Assembly: GCA_963697285.1 (NCBI GenBank)
Contig: CAVONI010000008.1
Coordinates: 124,001-188,000, forward strand
Length of the DNA stretch: 64,000 nucleotides
DNA from: JAEUQQ01 sp963697285
GTDB taxonomy: Bacteria; Acidobacteriota; Vicinamibacteria; Vicinamibacterales; JAFNAJ01
Reading direction: 5' to 3'
Below the pieces are notes generated by a model. The model did no database searches. It saw only the letters and a program-made list of their open reading frames with translations, and was not told the DNA's origin. How positions within the stretch are numbered: the first letter of the stretch is position 1; every line of letters begins with the position of its first letter. Position numbers and translations under genes: made by a program. Shown here piece after piece: positions 45,456 through 53,247 of the stretch.

Positions 45456-46166
45456 ATGATGCGCCGGCAGTTCCCCGGGCGGGTCGCCCCCGCCCTCGTC
45501 TTCCTCTTCGTCTTCGTCGTCGTAGTCGGCAACTGGTACACCCTCGACGCCCGGCGCGCGGTCCACCCTGTCACGGGCCGGCCGATCGCCGACGTGATGA
45601 GCCATCTCGGTGCCGACTGGCTCGACCGGACCGAGCGCGAACGCGAAGAGGCGCCCTCGAAGGCCGTGGCGGCGCTGGGCCTCAGGCCGGGTGATGTCGT
45701 GGCCGATGTCGGCGCGGGCTCGGGCTACTACTCGGTGCTGCTGTCACGCGCCGTCGGGGCCACGGGCAAGGTCTATGCGACCGACATCCAGCCCCAGATG
45801 CTCGACCTGCTGCGGCAGAAGCTCCGGCGCGAGCGGATCACGAACGTCGAGGCCGTCCTCGCGACCGAGACCGACCCTCGCCTTGCGGCTGCGTCGCTCG
45901 ACGTCGCCATCCTGGTCGACGTCTACCACGAGCTGTCGTATCCGCAGGCCACCATGCGCTCGCTTGCGCGGGCACTCAAGCCCGGCGGACGGCTGGTGCT
46001 GGTCGAGTTCAGGAAAGAGGATCCGCGCGTTCCCATCCGCGAGGAGCACAAGATGAGCGTCGACGAGGCGCGCCGCGAACTCGAGGCCGACGGTTTTCGC
46101 CTCGACCGGGTGATCGACGTGTTGCCCTGGCAGCACATCCTCGTGTTCGTCGCCGCTCCGGCCTGA
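45456..46166 (+). CDS. Membrane-anchored or exported class I SAM methyltransferase
   Basis: 236 aa from the ATG pair at 45456; a GTG ten codons earlier (45426) is possible. An N-terminal hydrophobic segment (PALVFLFVFVVVVGNWYTL) acts as signal anchor. The SAM motif I VVADVGAGSGYYSVLLSRAVG is followed by VYATDIQPQMLDLL and LDVAILVDVYHELSYP. The C-terminal strand is VLPWQHILVFVAAP. Its substrate is unknown. It is convergent with the aminotransferase gene, eight bases away. Confidence 0.82.
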   Translation: MMRRQFPGRVAPALVFLFVFVVVVGNWYTLDARRAVHPVTGRPIADVMSHLGADWLDRTEREREEAPSKAVAALGLRPGDVVADVGAGSGYYSVLLSRAVGATGKVYATDIQPQMLDLLRQKLRRERITNVEAVLATETDPRLAAASLDVAILVDVYHELSYPQATMRSLARALKPGGRLVLVEFRKEDPRVPIREEHKMSVDEARRELEADGFRLDRVIDVLPWQHILVFVAAPA

Positions 46167-46174
46167 CCGGCACC

Positions 46175-47353
46175 TCACCGCCCGTCGGTGATGGCGCGGA
46201 TGCCGCGCGTCAGCCGCCGCATGCCTTCGACCACGGTGTCGCGCGCGAGGGCGCCGTACGACACGCGCAGCACGCATCCCGACGAGAGCCCGAATGCGCT
46301 CCCGGGGATGGCGGCCACACCGTGATCACGAATCAGGCGCTCGACGCATGCCAGGGGCGACAGCGGCGTCGCCACGCCGACGAGGGCGTAGAAGGCGCCC
46401 TGCACGGCTGGTACGTCGGCGACGTCTCTCACCTCGTCGAAGGCGTCGAACACCAGCCGACGCACGTCGCGCAGTGCGGCGACGTGCGGGGCCGAGTGCG
46501 CGCGCCCGACACGGAGCGCCCCGCACGCGGCGGCCTGCGAGACGAGCGGCGGACAAATCAGCAGCGTGTCCTGGATCTTGTTCACGGCCACCCAGAGCGA
46601 CTCCGGAATCACCATGTAGCCGATGCGCCAGCTGGCGAACCCGTAGGCCTTCGACAGCGAGAAAAGCGATACGGTGTGTGCTGCGGCACCGTCGATCGAC
46701 CCCGGCGAGAAGTGCGTGGCACGGTCGTACGTGAAGTACTCGTAGACCTCGTCGTGGACGTGGAAGATCCCGTGCCTGGCGCAGAGGGCGTTGAGCGCAC
46801 GCAGATCGGCTTCGGGATACACGGCACCGCTGGGGTTGTTGGGCGAGATGGTCACGACCGCGCGGGTCCGCGCGGTGATCGCCGAGGCAATCGCGTCGAG
46901 GTCGAGCTGGTAGTCGTGGGTCGTCGCGACGGGCACCGGCACGGCCCCGGCCATGACGACCGCCATCTCGTGGTTGAAGTAGTAGGGCACGGGGAGGACG
47001 ATCTCGTCTCCCGTGTCGGCGATCGCGAGGATGGCGTTCATGAACGCCATGTTCCCGCCGGCCGTGACGACGATCCGGCTCCGTGGAGCGGTGACAATGC
47101 GGTTCTCTGCGGCGAGCTTGCCTTCGATCAGGCCCAGCAACTCGGGCTCCCCTTCCACCGCACCGTAGCGATGCTCGGGGTTCTCGAGAAACGAGGTGAC
47201 CGCCTCAGACGCCTCCCGGGGCGGGCCATACGAGACGAGTCCCTGACCCAGCGAGATCGCCCCAGGCGTCTCGCGCAGCCAGCGCGAGACGATGGGGATG
47301 ATCGGATCCTGGACCAGGTGCATGCGGGCAGAGGGGCCGGGCGGCTGCAGCAT
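46175..47353 (-). CDS. Class I/II aminotransferase (aspartate-type)
   Basis: 392 aa from the ATG at 47353; an ATG at 47323 is an alternative. Fold-type I motifs are ISLGQGLVSYGPP, VPVPYYFNHEMAVVMAG, TISPNNPSGAVYPE, FHVHDEVYEYFTY and the PLP-lysine block LFSLSKAYGFASWRIGYM. The Arg near the end (LRVSYGAL) binds the substrate carboxylate. A TAGGAT box ends six bases before the ATG. Amino acid specificity is unknown. Confidence 0.9.
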   Translation of the reverse strand: MLQPPGPSARMHLVQDPIIPIVSRWLRETPGAISLGQGLVSYGPPREASEAVTSFLENPEHRYGAVEGEPELLGLIEGKLAAENRIVTAPRSRIVVTAGGNMAFMNAILAIADTGDEIVLPVPYYFNHEMAVVMAGAVPVPVATTHDYQLDLDAIASAITARTRAVVTISPNNPSGAVYPEADLRALNALCARHGIFHVHDEVYEYFTYDRATHFSPGSIDGAAAHTVSLFSLSKAYGFASWRIGYMVIPESLWVAVNKIQDTLLICPPLVSQAAACGALRVGRAHSAPHVAALRDVRRLVFDAFDEVRDVADVPAVQGAFYALVGVATPLSPLACVERLIRDHGVAAIPGSAFGLSSGCVLRVSYGALARDTVVEGMRRLTRGIRAITDGR

Positions 47354-47380
47354 CCTGAAATCCTAACCTGTCGCGCAGGC

Positions 47381-47503
47381 GCCGCACCCGACCCGACGTG
47401 ATCGCGTCGGGGCCGCACCCGACCCGGCGTGATCGCGTCGGGGCCGCACCCGACCCGGCGTGATCGCGTCGGGCCGCACCCGACCCGGCGTGATCGCGTC
47501 GGG
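47381..47503. repeat. Four-unit 31-bp tandem repeat
   Basis: Units of GCCGCACCCGACCCGRCGTG plus ATCGCGTCGGG begin at 47381, 47412, 47443 and 47473. Unit 3 lacks one G, and unit 1 has A in place of G at one site. Each unit has the small dyad CCCGAC / GTCGGG. The array lies upstream of the aminotransferase and downstream of the SpoU gene. Confidence 0.85.
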
Positions 47504-47557
47504 GCCGCACCCCCGTGCGGCCCGGACACGTCATCACCGGCCGCCGCACGGGCGCCC

Positions 47558-47584
47558 GGGCCGCGCGGGGGCGCGGTCCCTACG
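47558..47584. repeat. Dispersed GC palindrome on SpoU stop codon
   Basis: GGGCCGCG (47558-47565), loop CGGGGG, CGCGGTCCC, then CTACG, where CTA is the reverse complement of the TAG stop of the methyltransferase gene. Confidence 0.6.
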
Positions 47585-48146
47585 AGTTCATCCAGGCGGC
47601 GCGATACTTCCGAAGGAGTTCGTAGAGCACGACACCGCCAGCCGTGGCGACGTTCACCGAGTGCTTCGTGCCGAGCATCGGGAGGCGAACGAACGTGTCG
47701 GCGAGGTCGCGGGCCGCCGCTGACACGCCGTCCACCTCGTGACCGAACACGACGGCCACGGGGAAGCGCGGCTGCCAGTCGAAGAGGTCGATGGCGTGCG
47801 CGTGCGTCTCGACGACGGCGATTTCGTGGCCGGCGGCACGGAGTTGGCCAATGGCATCAGCGACCGTGTCAGCGCCGGTCCATGCCTGCACCGCTTCGGC
47901 GCCGAGCGCCGTCTTGGCCAGGCGCGGATTTCCGGGACGGCCGGTGATGCCGCAGAGCCACAGGCGCTCGACGCGAACGGCATCGGCGGTGCGGAAGAAG
48001 GCGCCGACGTTGTAGAGACTGCGGATGTTGTCGAGGACGACGGCCACGGGCAACGACGCGATGCGATCGTAGGTCGCCGATGGCGTCGTGGCCCGGAACG
48101 CCAGCGCATCTGACGCGTGGGTGCGGCGCGTGCTGGAGTCGGTCAC
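47580..48146 (-). CDS. TrmH/SpoU family RNA methyltransferase
   Basis: 188 aa from a GTG at 48146, chosen because the upstream open frame shows no conserved sequence and runs into the divergent regulator. The SPOUT fold is clear: VAVVLDNIRSLYNVGAFFRT, CGITGRPGNPRLAKTALGAE, PVAVVFGHEVDGVS and the knot motif SVNVATAGGVVLYELLRKY. The family adds 2'-O-methyl groups to tRNA or rRNA. Single-domain length fits TrmL/TrmH-type enzymes. The specific RNA target is unknown. Confidence 0.87.
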   Translation of the reverse strand: MTDSSTRRTHASDALAFRATTPSATYDRIASLPVAVVLDNIRSLYNVGAFFRTADAVRVERLWLCGITGRPGNPRLAKTALGAEAVQAWTGADTVADAIGQLRAAGHEIAVVETHAHAIDLFDWQPRFPVAVVFGHEVDGVSAAARDLADTFVRLPMLGTKHSVNVATAGGVVLYELLRKYRAAWMNS

Positions 48147-48296
48147 GCTGGTCGTTGCCCCTGGCGGCGATGCCGTCGACGGGAGTGTCAGCCTGGCTCG
48201 CTGGACGGCGAGATTACCGCGAATCCACCCGCACCGTGGTAGCACCGTGACAAGCTTGACACTCCCCGGTTGCACCCGTAGACTCCGCGAGACAGC

Positions 48297-48304
48297 TGTA
48301 TACA
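48297..48304. promoter_or_regulatory. TGTATACA palindrome at gntR start: candidate operator
   Basis: Perfect 8-base palindrome directly before the ATG at 48305. Known FadR-subfamily GntR operators follow a GT-N(0-3)-AC core, which this matches (GT-AT-AC). It is a plausible autoregulatory site. It is too close to the ATG to be the gene's -10 box. Confidence 0.45.
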
Positions 48305-49093
48305 ATGAAATCACTCGGAAAAAAGACGACAGCCTCCGCGAAAACTGTCAAGCCCTGGTCGAGCGCTGTGCAGGCGATGTGGCGCAATCACGAGCCCGGC
48401 AGCAGCACCAGCGACGCCATCTACGGCGCGCTGCGCCGGGCGATCGTCGACGGCACCATCCCTGCCGGCGAGCGGCTTGCCGAGAACCACCTCGCGGCGT
48501 TGTTCAAGCGGAGCCGCACGCCGATCCGCGAGGCCATCCTCCGCCTCGAATCAGAACGTCTCGCGGTGTACGTGCCGCGCCAGGGACTCGTGGTCGCCAC
48601 GATCGGCCGCGAGGAGATTCTCGACATCTACGCGGTGCGCGAGATGCTCGACGGCCTGGCGGCGCGCCTGGCCGCGCAGGTGGCCTCACCCACCGATCTC
48701 GATCACCTGACGTGGCTCAGCAGCCGCGTCCGCGCGGCGGTCGACCGGGGCGACTTCAACAACGTGCTGGCCCTCAGCCTCGAGTTCCACGAGGGCGTCT
48801 GCCGCGTCGGGCGCAACACCGTGCTGCTGCACTTCATGCAGCAGGTGCACGACCGCGTCCGTCGGTTCAGGGGTTCGACGCTGACGTATCCGGGACGATC
48901 GCTCGAAGCCGTCGAGGAACACGACGCACTGCTCGAGGCCATTGGCCGGCGCGACTCCGAGGCGGCCGAACGCATCGCGCGGGGTCACATCCACCGCGCC
49001 ATGCAGTTGCGGATTGCGATGCAGCAGGCCACGCCGGCCTCGCCCGTGACCGGGCTGCCCGAGACCCGAAACGGCACCGGCATCGACGACTGA
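48305..49093 (+). CDS. GntR family regulator with FCD ligand domain
   Basis: 262 aa. The winged helix-turn-helix (residues about 37-100) contains DAIYGALRRAIVDGTIPAGE and RSRTPIREAILRLESERLA. The FCD domain (about 108-235) has the metal/ligand His pattern (LEFHEGVCRVGRN, EEHDALLEAI, ARGHIHRAM) expected for carboxylate effectors. It is convergent with the ten-gene catabolic cluster ending at 49144 and is its likely regulator. Regulators of this type are usually repressors released by an organic acid. Confidence 0.9.
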   Translation: MKSLGKKTTASAKTVKPWSSAVQAMWRNHEPGSSTSDAIYGALRRAIVDGTIPAGERLAENHLAALFKRSRTPIREAILRLESERLAVYVPRQGLVVATIGREEILDIYAVREMLDGLAARLAAQVASPTDLDHLTWLSSRVRAAVDRGDFNNVLALSLEFHEGVCRVGRNTVLLHFMQQVHDRVRRFRGSTLTYPGRSLEAVEEHDALLEAIGRRDSEAAERIARGHIHRAMQLRIAMQQATPASPVTGLPETRNGTGIDD

Positions 49094-49143
49094 CCCCACG
49101 AAACGTCGCGCTGCGCGGCGGCGCGATCCCCGCGGCATGCCGA

Positions 49144-50565
49144 TCAGGCCACGTAGCCCGCGTCGCGGGCGTGCTGCAATCCGTGCATCGCGGCCTGCCG
49201 TCCGGCACGCCGGCCGAATGACGTGCCAATCGCCATCCCGAACCCGGCCAGGTAGCCTCGGCCGAGGATGTTCCCCGCCATGATCTCGCCGGCCGCGAAC
49301 ACGTTCGCGAACGGCGCGTCGCCGACGCGCTGGACGAGGGCCGTCTCGTCGACGCCCACCCCGAGGTAGGTGAACGTGATCCCCGGCCTCAACGGGTACG
49401 CGTGGAACGGCGGCGTGTCGATGGGCCTCGCCCAGTGGGTCTTGGGAGGGTCCAGGCCTTCGGTGCGGCAGTCGTCCAGCACGCGATGGTCGAACCGGCC
49501 AGGCCTGACAGCGGCGTTGTAGGACCCGATCGTGCGCTCGAGCGCCCCGGCATCGAGGCCAAGGCGCCTGGCGAGTTCGTCGAGCGAGGGCGCCGAAATC
49601 GGTGGGTACATCGGCGGCACGAACGTGCCCATCGGCGGGCTGTCGATGATGACGTACGCAATCTGGTCGGGTTGCTGGGCCACGAGCCGGCCCCAGATGG
49701 CGTAGCGCTTCGGCCAGAACTCCTCGCCTTCGTCGTAGAAGCGTTCGGCCCGGTTGTTGACCACCACGCCCAGCGACACGCAATCGACGCGGGTCACGAT
49801 GCCGGAATCGAACCGCGGCGATCGGGCGTCAATCGCCACCGCGTGGCACTGGTCGGCCCTGCCGCACGTCGCGGCCCCATGGTCGATCAACTGCCGGAGC
49901 ACGTGCCCATCGTCGAACGGCGTGCCGCGGATGAGAAAGTTGTCGGCCGCGGCCCCCCAGATCGATCGCAACCAGTCGATGTTCGCCTGGAAGCCTCCCG
50001 ATGCGGCCACGACCGCTCCCGCATGGACGCGATGCTCGGCCCCATCCTGCCGGTAGACGACCGACTCGCACCGATCGCCGTCGATGTGCAGTTCGCGGAC
50101 CTCGGCGTCGTAGCGGATGTCGACGCCCATCCGCTCGGCCGATCGGTAGTAGCCGTTCAGGAGTGACGTGCCGCCGCCGAGGAAGAACGCGTTCGTGCGC
50201 GACAGGTGCAGCGTGCCCGACAGCGATGGCTGGAAGCGGGCACCGTGCCTGACCATCCAGGTGGTGCAGTCGTTGGTGTCCCTGATCACCAGTCGCGCAA
50301 GCGCCTCGTTGGTCTCGCCGTGCGTCACCGCGACGAGGTCGTCCCAGAACTCGCGCTCGGGATACGCCTCGGTGAGGACGGCGGTGGGGTGCTCGTGCAT
50401 GCACCGGAGGTTGCGCGTGTGGCGGCTGTTGCCGCCCCTGACCGCGCGGGGCGACGACTCGAGGACGAGCACCGACGCACCCATCTCGCGCGCAGACAAG
50501 GCCGCGCACAGCGCAGCGTTGCCGCCGCCGATCACCAGCACGTCGTGGTAGTCGTGGACGGTCAC
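49144..50565 (-). CDS. FAD-dependent dehydrogenase, TcuA (tricarballylate dehydrogenase)-like
   Basis: 473 aa flavoprotein of the fumarate reductase/succinate dehydrogenase branch. The FAD-binding start is HDVLVIGGGNAALCAALSAR, and GGNSRHTRNLRC follows. Mid-protein blocks include LGGGTSLLNGYYRSAERMGV and VVAASGGFQANIDWL. The C-terminal FAD loop is FAAGEIMAGNILGRGYLAGFGMA. The closest family I recognise is TcuA, which oxidises tricarballylate to cis-aconitate; related FAD enzymes act on other acids and steroids. No tcuB electron-transfer gene is adjacent. It is the last gene of the cluster, 37 bases after the tannase. Confidence 0.8.
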   Translation of the reverse strand: MTVHDYHDVLVIGGGNAALCAALSAREMGASVLVLESSPRAVRGGNSRHTRNLRCMHEHPTAVLTEAYPEREFWDDLVAVTHGETNEALARLVIRDTNDCTTWMVRHGARFQPSLSGTLHLSRTNAFFLGGGTSLLNGYYRSAERMGVDIRYDAEVRELHIDGDRCESVVYRQDGAEHRVHAGAVVAASGGFQANIDWLRSIWGAAADNFLIRGTPFDDGHVLRQLIDHGAATCGRADQCHAVAIDARSPRFDSGIVTRVDCVSLGVVVNNRAERFYDEGEEFWPKRYAIWGRLVAQQPDQIAYVIIDSPPMGTFVPPMYPPISAPSLDELARRLGLDAGALERTIGSYNAAVRPGRFDHRVLDDCRTEGLDPPKTHWARPIDTPPFHAYPLRPGITFTYLGVGVDETALVQRVGDAPFANVFAAGEIMAGNILGRGYLAGFGMAIGTSFGRRAGRQAAMHGLQHARDAGYVA

Positions 50566-50602
50566 AATCGGTCGACCTCGAGGCGCGGCGTGCAGGGCGA
50601 CG

Positions 50603-52192
50603 TCAGGGGGCGCTGCACACGAAGTTGGCTTCGTCGTCTGTGCTGCCCGTGCCGGTGTACCTGGCGACCTGCGGGAACGCGCAGAGCGGACGGGTGCGCG
50701 TCACGACGTCGCCCTTCAGGCGCGATGCGACGATGCGCGACGGCGCCTTGCCCTGCTCGACCCACTGCTCCATGGCCGTCACCATGTCGAAGTTGTTCGG
50801 ACCGTCGCCTCCGCTGCAGTGACCCATGCCGGGCACCATGAAGAGGCGCATCGAGTCGTGCACCTTCTCGACGCCGCCAAGCGCCTTCACGACGCTGTTG
50901 TAGTAGTTGATCGTGTTCATCGCCATGATGTTCGGATCGGCCCAGCCGTGGTACAGCAACAGCTTGCCGCCACGTCCGAAGAACGGCGCGAGGTTGGGAT
51001 CGGTCGCCGCGGTCGTTGAGCCTTCCGCGTCGATCTTCCGCGCCAGCGCCAGTCCGGCTTCGGGATCGAACGTGCGGTAGTCCCACTTCGGATCCTTGAA
51101 CACCACGTACGTCAGCAGGTCGATCTGTGTCGCACGGGGTTCGGGACCCGCCTGCGTATCCCAGCTCAACTCCGTGCCAGGCGCCAGGCCAGGGAAGACG
51201 ACCTCACCGGTGCTGGGCACCGTGGCAGGCGCGTACAGCATGCGTGCCGTCGCCACCTGCTTCGTCGTGAGGCAGGTCGGCGCGTCGGCCCCCGGACACG
51301 CCAGCACGCCGGGATCGAAGCGGCACGCGCGCGGATCCTCGAGCACGCCGTCGGCGACGCCGTCGAGGCGATCGCACGCCTGCACGACGGCCGTGTGCAG
51401 CAGCGGGTACTTGCTGGCCGGAATCGTCGATTCGGGATCCTTGTGCACCGCCTGCTGGACGATGATGTGCGCCACCTTCTGGTTCACCCAGTTGTTGGCG
51501 GGCGCCCCGGCGATGATGCCGTCGAAGTCCTCGGGGAAGCGCTGTGCCTCCTTGAGCCCCTGCTTCCCGCCAGACGAGCAGCCGTTCCAGTACGAGAACG
51601 TCGGCGCGCTGCCGAAGTGCGCCTTGATGATGGCCTTCGACTGCACCGCCGTCAGGTGCACCGCCCGCCAGGCGAAGTCGATCAGCTTCTCGGGCTGACC
51701 CAGGGCGAAGGCGCCGCTGTCACCGCGATGGCCAGTGTCGGTGCTCGCCGTGGCGTAGCCGCGCGCGAGCGCACGCGACATCGCGGGGTAGCTGATCGAT
51801 CCCGTCCAGCCTCCGTTGCCGACCGCCTGGAACCTGCCGTTCCAGCCAGACAGCGGCAACCACACCTCCATGCCAATAGACGAAGACGGCGTGGGCGTCA
51901 GGGTCGCGACCACGCGGCAGAACGCGGGCAGGCCCTTGTAGAGCGCCGCGGCCCCTGCCTGCGAGTTCGTCGCGGGAGGCGCCGGCACGAACGCCCCGGC
52001 GGGCACGACGGTCGCCGAGTCCACGGTCATCTGCGGGGCGCTGTACTTCGTGACGGCGTCGCACGCAGACGCAGCAGGCGCCTGCGCCCACGCGGATGCC
52101 GCGCGGCCTGACACGCACGCGAGCGCGACCAGCAACCCGACCACGTGCACGTGGAGTGAGCGGCGCGCGGGCGAGACGGATGGAACGGGCAT
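50603..52192 (-). CDS. Tannase/feruloyl esterase family hydrolase
   Basis: 529 aa from the ATG at 52192, with an export signal ending ASAWAQAPAASAC. Family core: AFCRVVATLTPTPSS, GNGGWTGSISYPAM, TDTGHRGDSGAF and the nucleophile GCSSGGKQG (Ser 206), then IIAGAPANNW. The acid residue is in LLYHGWADPNIMAM and the His in PGMGHCSGGDGPN, with GKLLLYHGWADP typical. The family includes tannase (galloyl ester), feruloyl esterase and MHETase. Substrate is not predictable, but it works on ester-linked acids, probably in the periplasm. A very similar domain is fused in the gene at 54525. Confidence 0.9.
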   Translation of the reverse strand: MPVPSVSPARRSLHVHVVGLLVALACVSGRAASAWAQAPAASACDAVTKYSAPQMTVDSATVVPAGAFVPAPPATNSQAGAAALYKGLPAFCRVVATLTPTPSSSIGMEVWLPLSGWNGRFQAVGNGGWTGSISYPAMSRALARGYATASTDTGHRGDSGAFALGQPEKLIDFAWRAVHLTAVQSKAIIKAHFGSAPTFSYWNGCSSGGKQGLKEAQRFPEDFDGIIAGAPANNWVNQKVAHIIVQQAVHKDPESTIPASKYPLLHTAVVQACDRLDGVADGVLEDPRACRFDPGVLACPGADAPTCLTTKQVATARMLYAPATVPSTGEVVFPGLAPGTELSWDTQAGPEPRATQIDLLTYVVFKDPKWDYRTFDPEAGLALARKIDAEGSTTAATDPNLAPFFGRGGKLLLYHGWADPNIMAMNTINYYNSVVKALGGVEKVHDSMRLFMVPGMGHCSGGDGPNNFDMVTAMEQWVEQGKAPSRIVASRLKGDVVTRTRPLCAFPQVARYTGTGSTDDEANFVCSAP

Positions 52193-52222
52193 GGAGGGTC
52201 CTTTCGGGTTCGGCTGAGGGGC

Positions 52223-52244
52223 GGGCCGCACTGCGGTGCGGCCC
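52223..52244. terminator. Hairpin between cluster genes
   Basis: GGGCCGCA, loop CTGCGG, TGCGGCCC in the 58-base gap between the Pht5-like gene and the tannase. It is similar to the dispersed palindromes and may attenuate or process the polycistronic mRNA. Confidence 0.4.
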
Positions 52245-52250
52245 CCACAA

Positions 52251-53219
52251 TCACAGCGAGCCGGTGACGTCGTTGAACAACTCGTCGACGGAGAACCGCC
52301 GCGTAATCAGTTTCTGCTGGAGCGCGTACTCGACGGCGAGCTCGAGGCTGCGTCGGTTCGCTTCGATCCCGTACGGCGTCTCGGCAGCAGAGGTACCATC
52401 CGGCAGGGGCGCAGAGGCCTTGCTCTGGCGAAGCAACCGGTAGACCTCGCGCACGACGTCAGGGCGGCTGCGCGTCAGCGACTCCCGAACGACCACCATG
52501 TGGTTCACCTGCACGGCGCGATGCTTCGCGTGCCAGGCCGACGCGGCGGCCGCGGGGTCTGGCAGGATCGTCCTGATGCGCGGATCGTCGGGAAGCGGAG
52601 TCATGATGGCGGCGTCGATCTGGCCTGCCAGCAGCAGGCCCAACAGGTCGCTTCCCGCGGGCGCACGCTCGACCGATGGCGGGTCGGAGTACTCGGCGAC
52701 ATGCGGGTCCTCGTACGTCACCCAGCGCACACCGTCGAAGTTCACGCCGAAGTCGTTCTCGAGCACCCCGCGCGCCCACATGCCTGTCGTGGTGGTGTAC
52801 GAACGCGCGCCGATCCGCTTGCCCGCCAGGTCAGTTGGCCGCATCAGACCTCGCGCCGCGTTGTAGACGACGTACTGCGCCTGGAAGCGGCTGAACATGA
52901 CGGCGGGCATCAGCACGAGCGGCTTGCCTGCTGCCTTGGCGATGAGGAACGTGGCAATGGCGAGTTCCGACACGTCGAACTCGAGGTCACGCACGGTTCG
53001 CTTGAACGCCGTGTTCGGGACCGCGACGTCGGCGAACTGGAGAGCCACGAGAGGCGAGGTGACCGCGCCGGATTTCAGCGCTCTCGTGTCGGGATACGTG
53101 CCCATCATCGCCGTGAGCACCAGTGGCGCAGTCGTCTGCCCGGCCGCGCGCCTGGGCATCAGCACGGGCCAGGCCCCGAGAAGGGCCATGCTCGCCAGCA
53201 TCTCGCGTCGCGTCGTCAT
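52251..53219 (-). CDS. Tat-exported periplasmic-binding-fold protein, Pht5 (4,5-dihydroxyphthalate decarboxylase)-like
   Basis: 322 aa from the ATG at 53219, with GGAGG upstream. The N-terminus MTTRREMLASMALLGAW matches a Tat signal (T-R-R-x-x-L) with a signal-peptidase site near RRAAGQTTA. The body has the PBP2 pattern shared with Pht5: EFDVSELAIATFLIAKAAGK, MRPTDLAGKRIGARSY, GMWARGVLENDFGV, LLAGQIDAAIMT and QVNHMVVVRESL. Pht5 decarboxylates 4,5-dihydroxyphthalate to protocatechuate in the cytoplasm. Export suggests either a substrate-binding protein or a periplasmic decarboxylase. It lies 28 bases after the MFS porter gene and precedes the tannase. Confidence 0.7.
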   Translation of the reverse strand: MTTRREMLASMALLGAWPVLMPRRAAGQTTAPLVLTAMMGTYPDTRALKSGAVTSPLVALQFADVAVPNTAFKRTVRDLEFDVSELAIATFLIAKAAGKPLVLMPAVMFSRFQAQYVVYNAARGLMRPTDLAGKRIGARSYTTTTGMWARGVLENDFGVNFDGVRWVTYEDPHVAEYSDPPSVERAPAGSDLLGLLLAGQIDAAIMTPLPDDPRIRTILPDPAAAASAWHAKHRAVQVNHMVVVRESLTRSRPDVVREVYRLLRQSKASAPLPDGTSAAETPYGIEANRRSLELAVEYALQQKLITRRFSVDELFNDVTGSL

Positions 53220-53247
53220 CGGTCGGCCTCCGGTCATCGAGCCCCCG

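Noticed and set aside
42282..47584. CRISPR-like array from the clustered short repeats
   Set aside because: The repeats at 42282 and 47381 are directly tandem without unique spacers, and no cas genes are present.
48299..48304. TATACA as -10 box of the gntR gene
   Set aside because: The hexamer touches the ATG, so transcription would begin inside the gene. It fits better as part of the TGTATACA operator.
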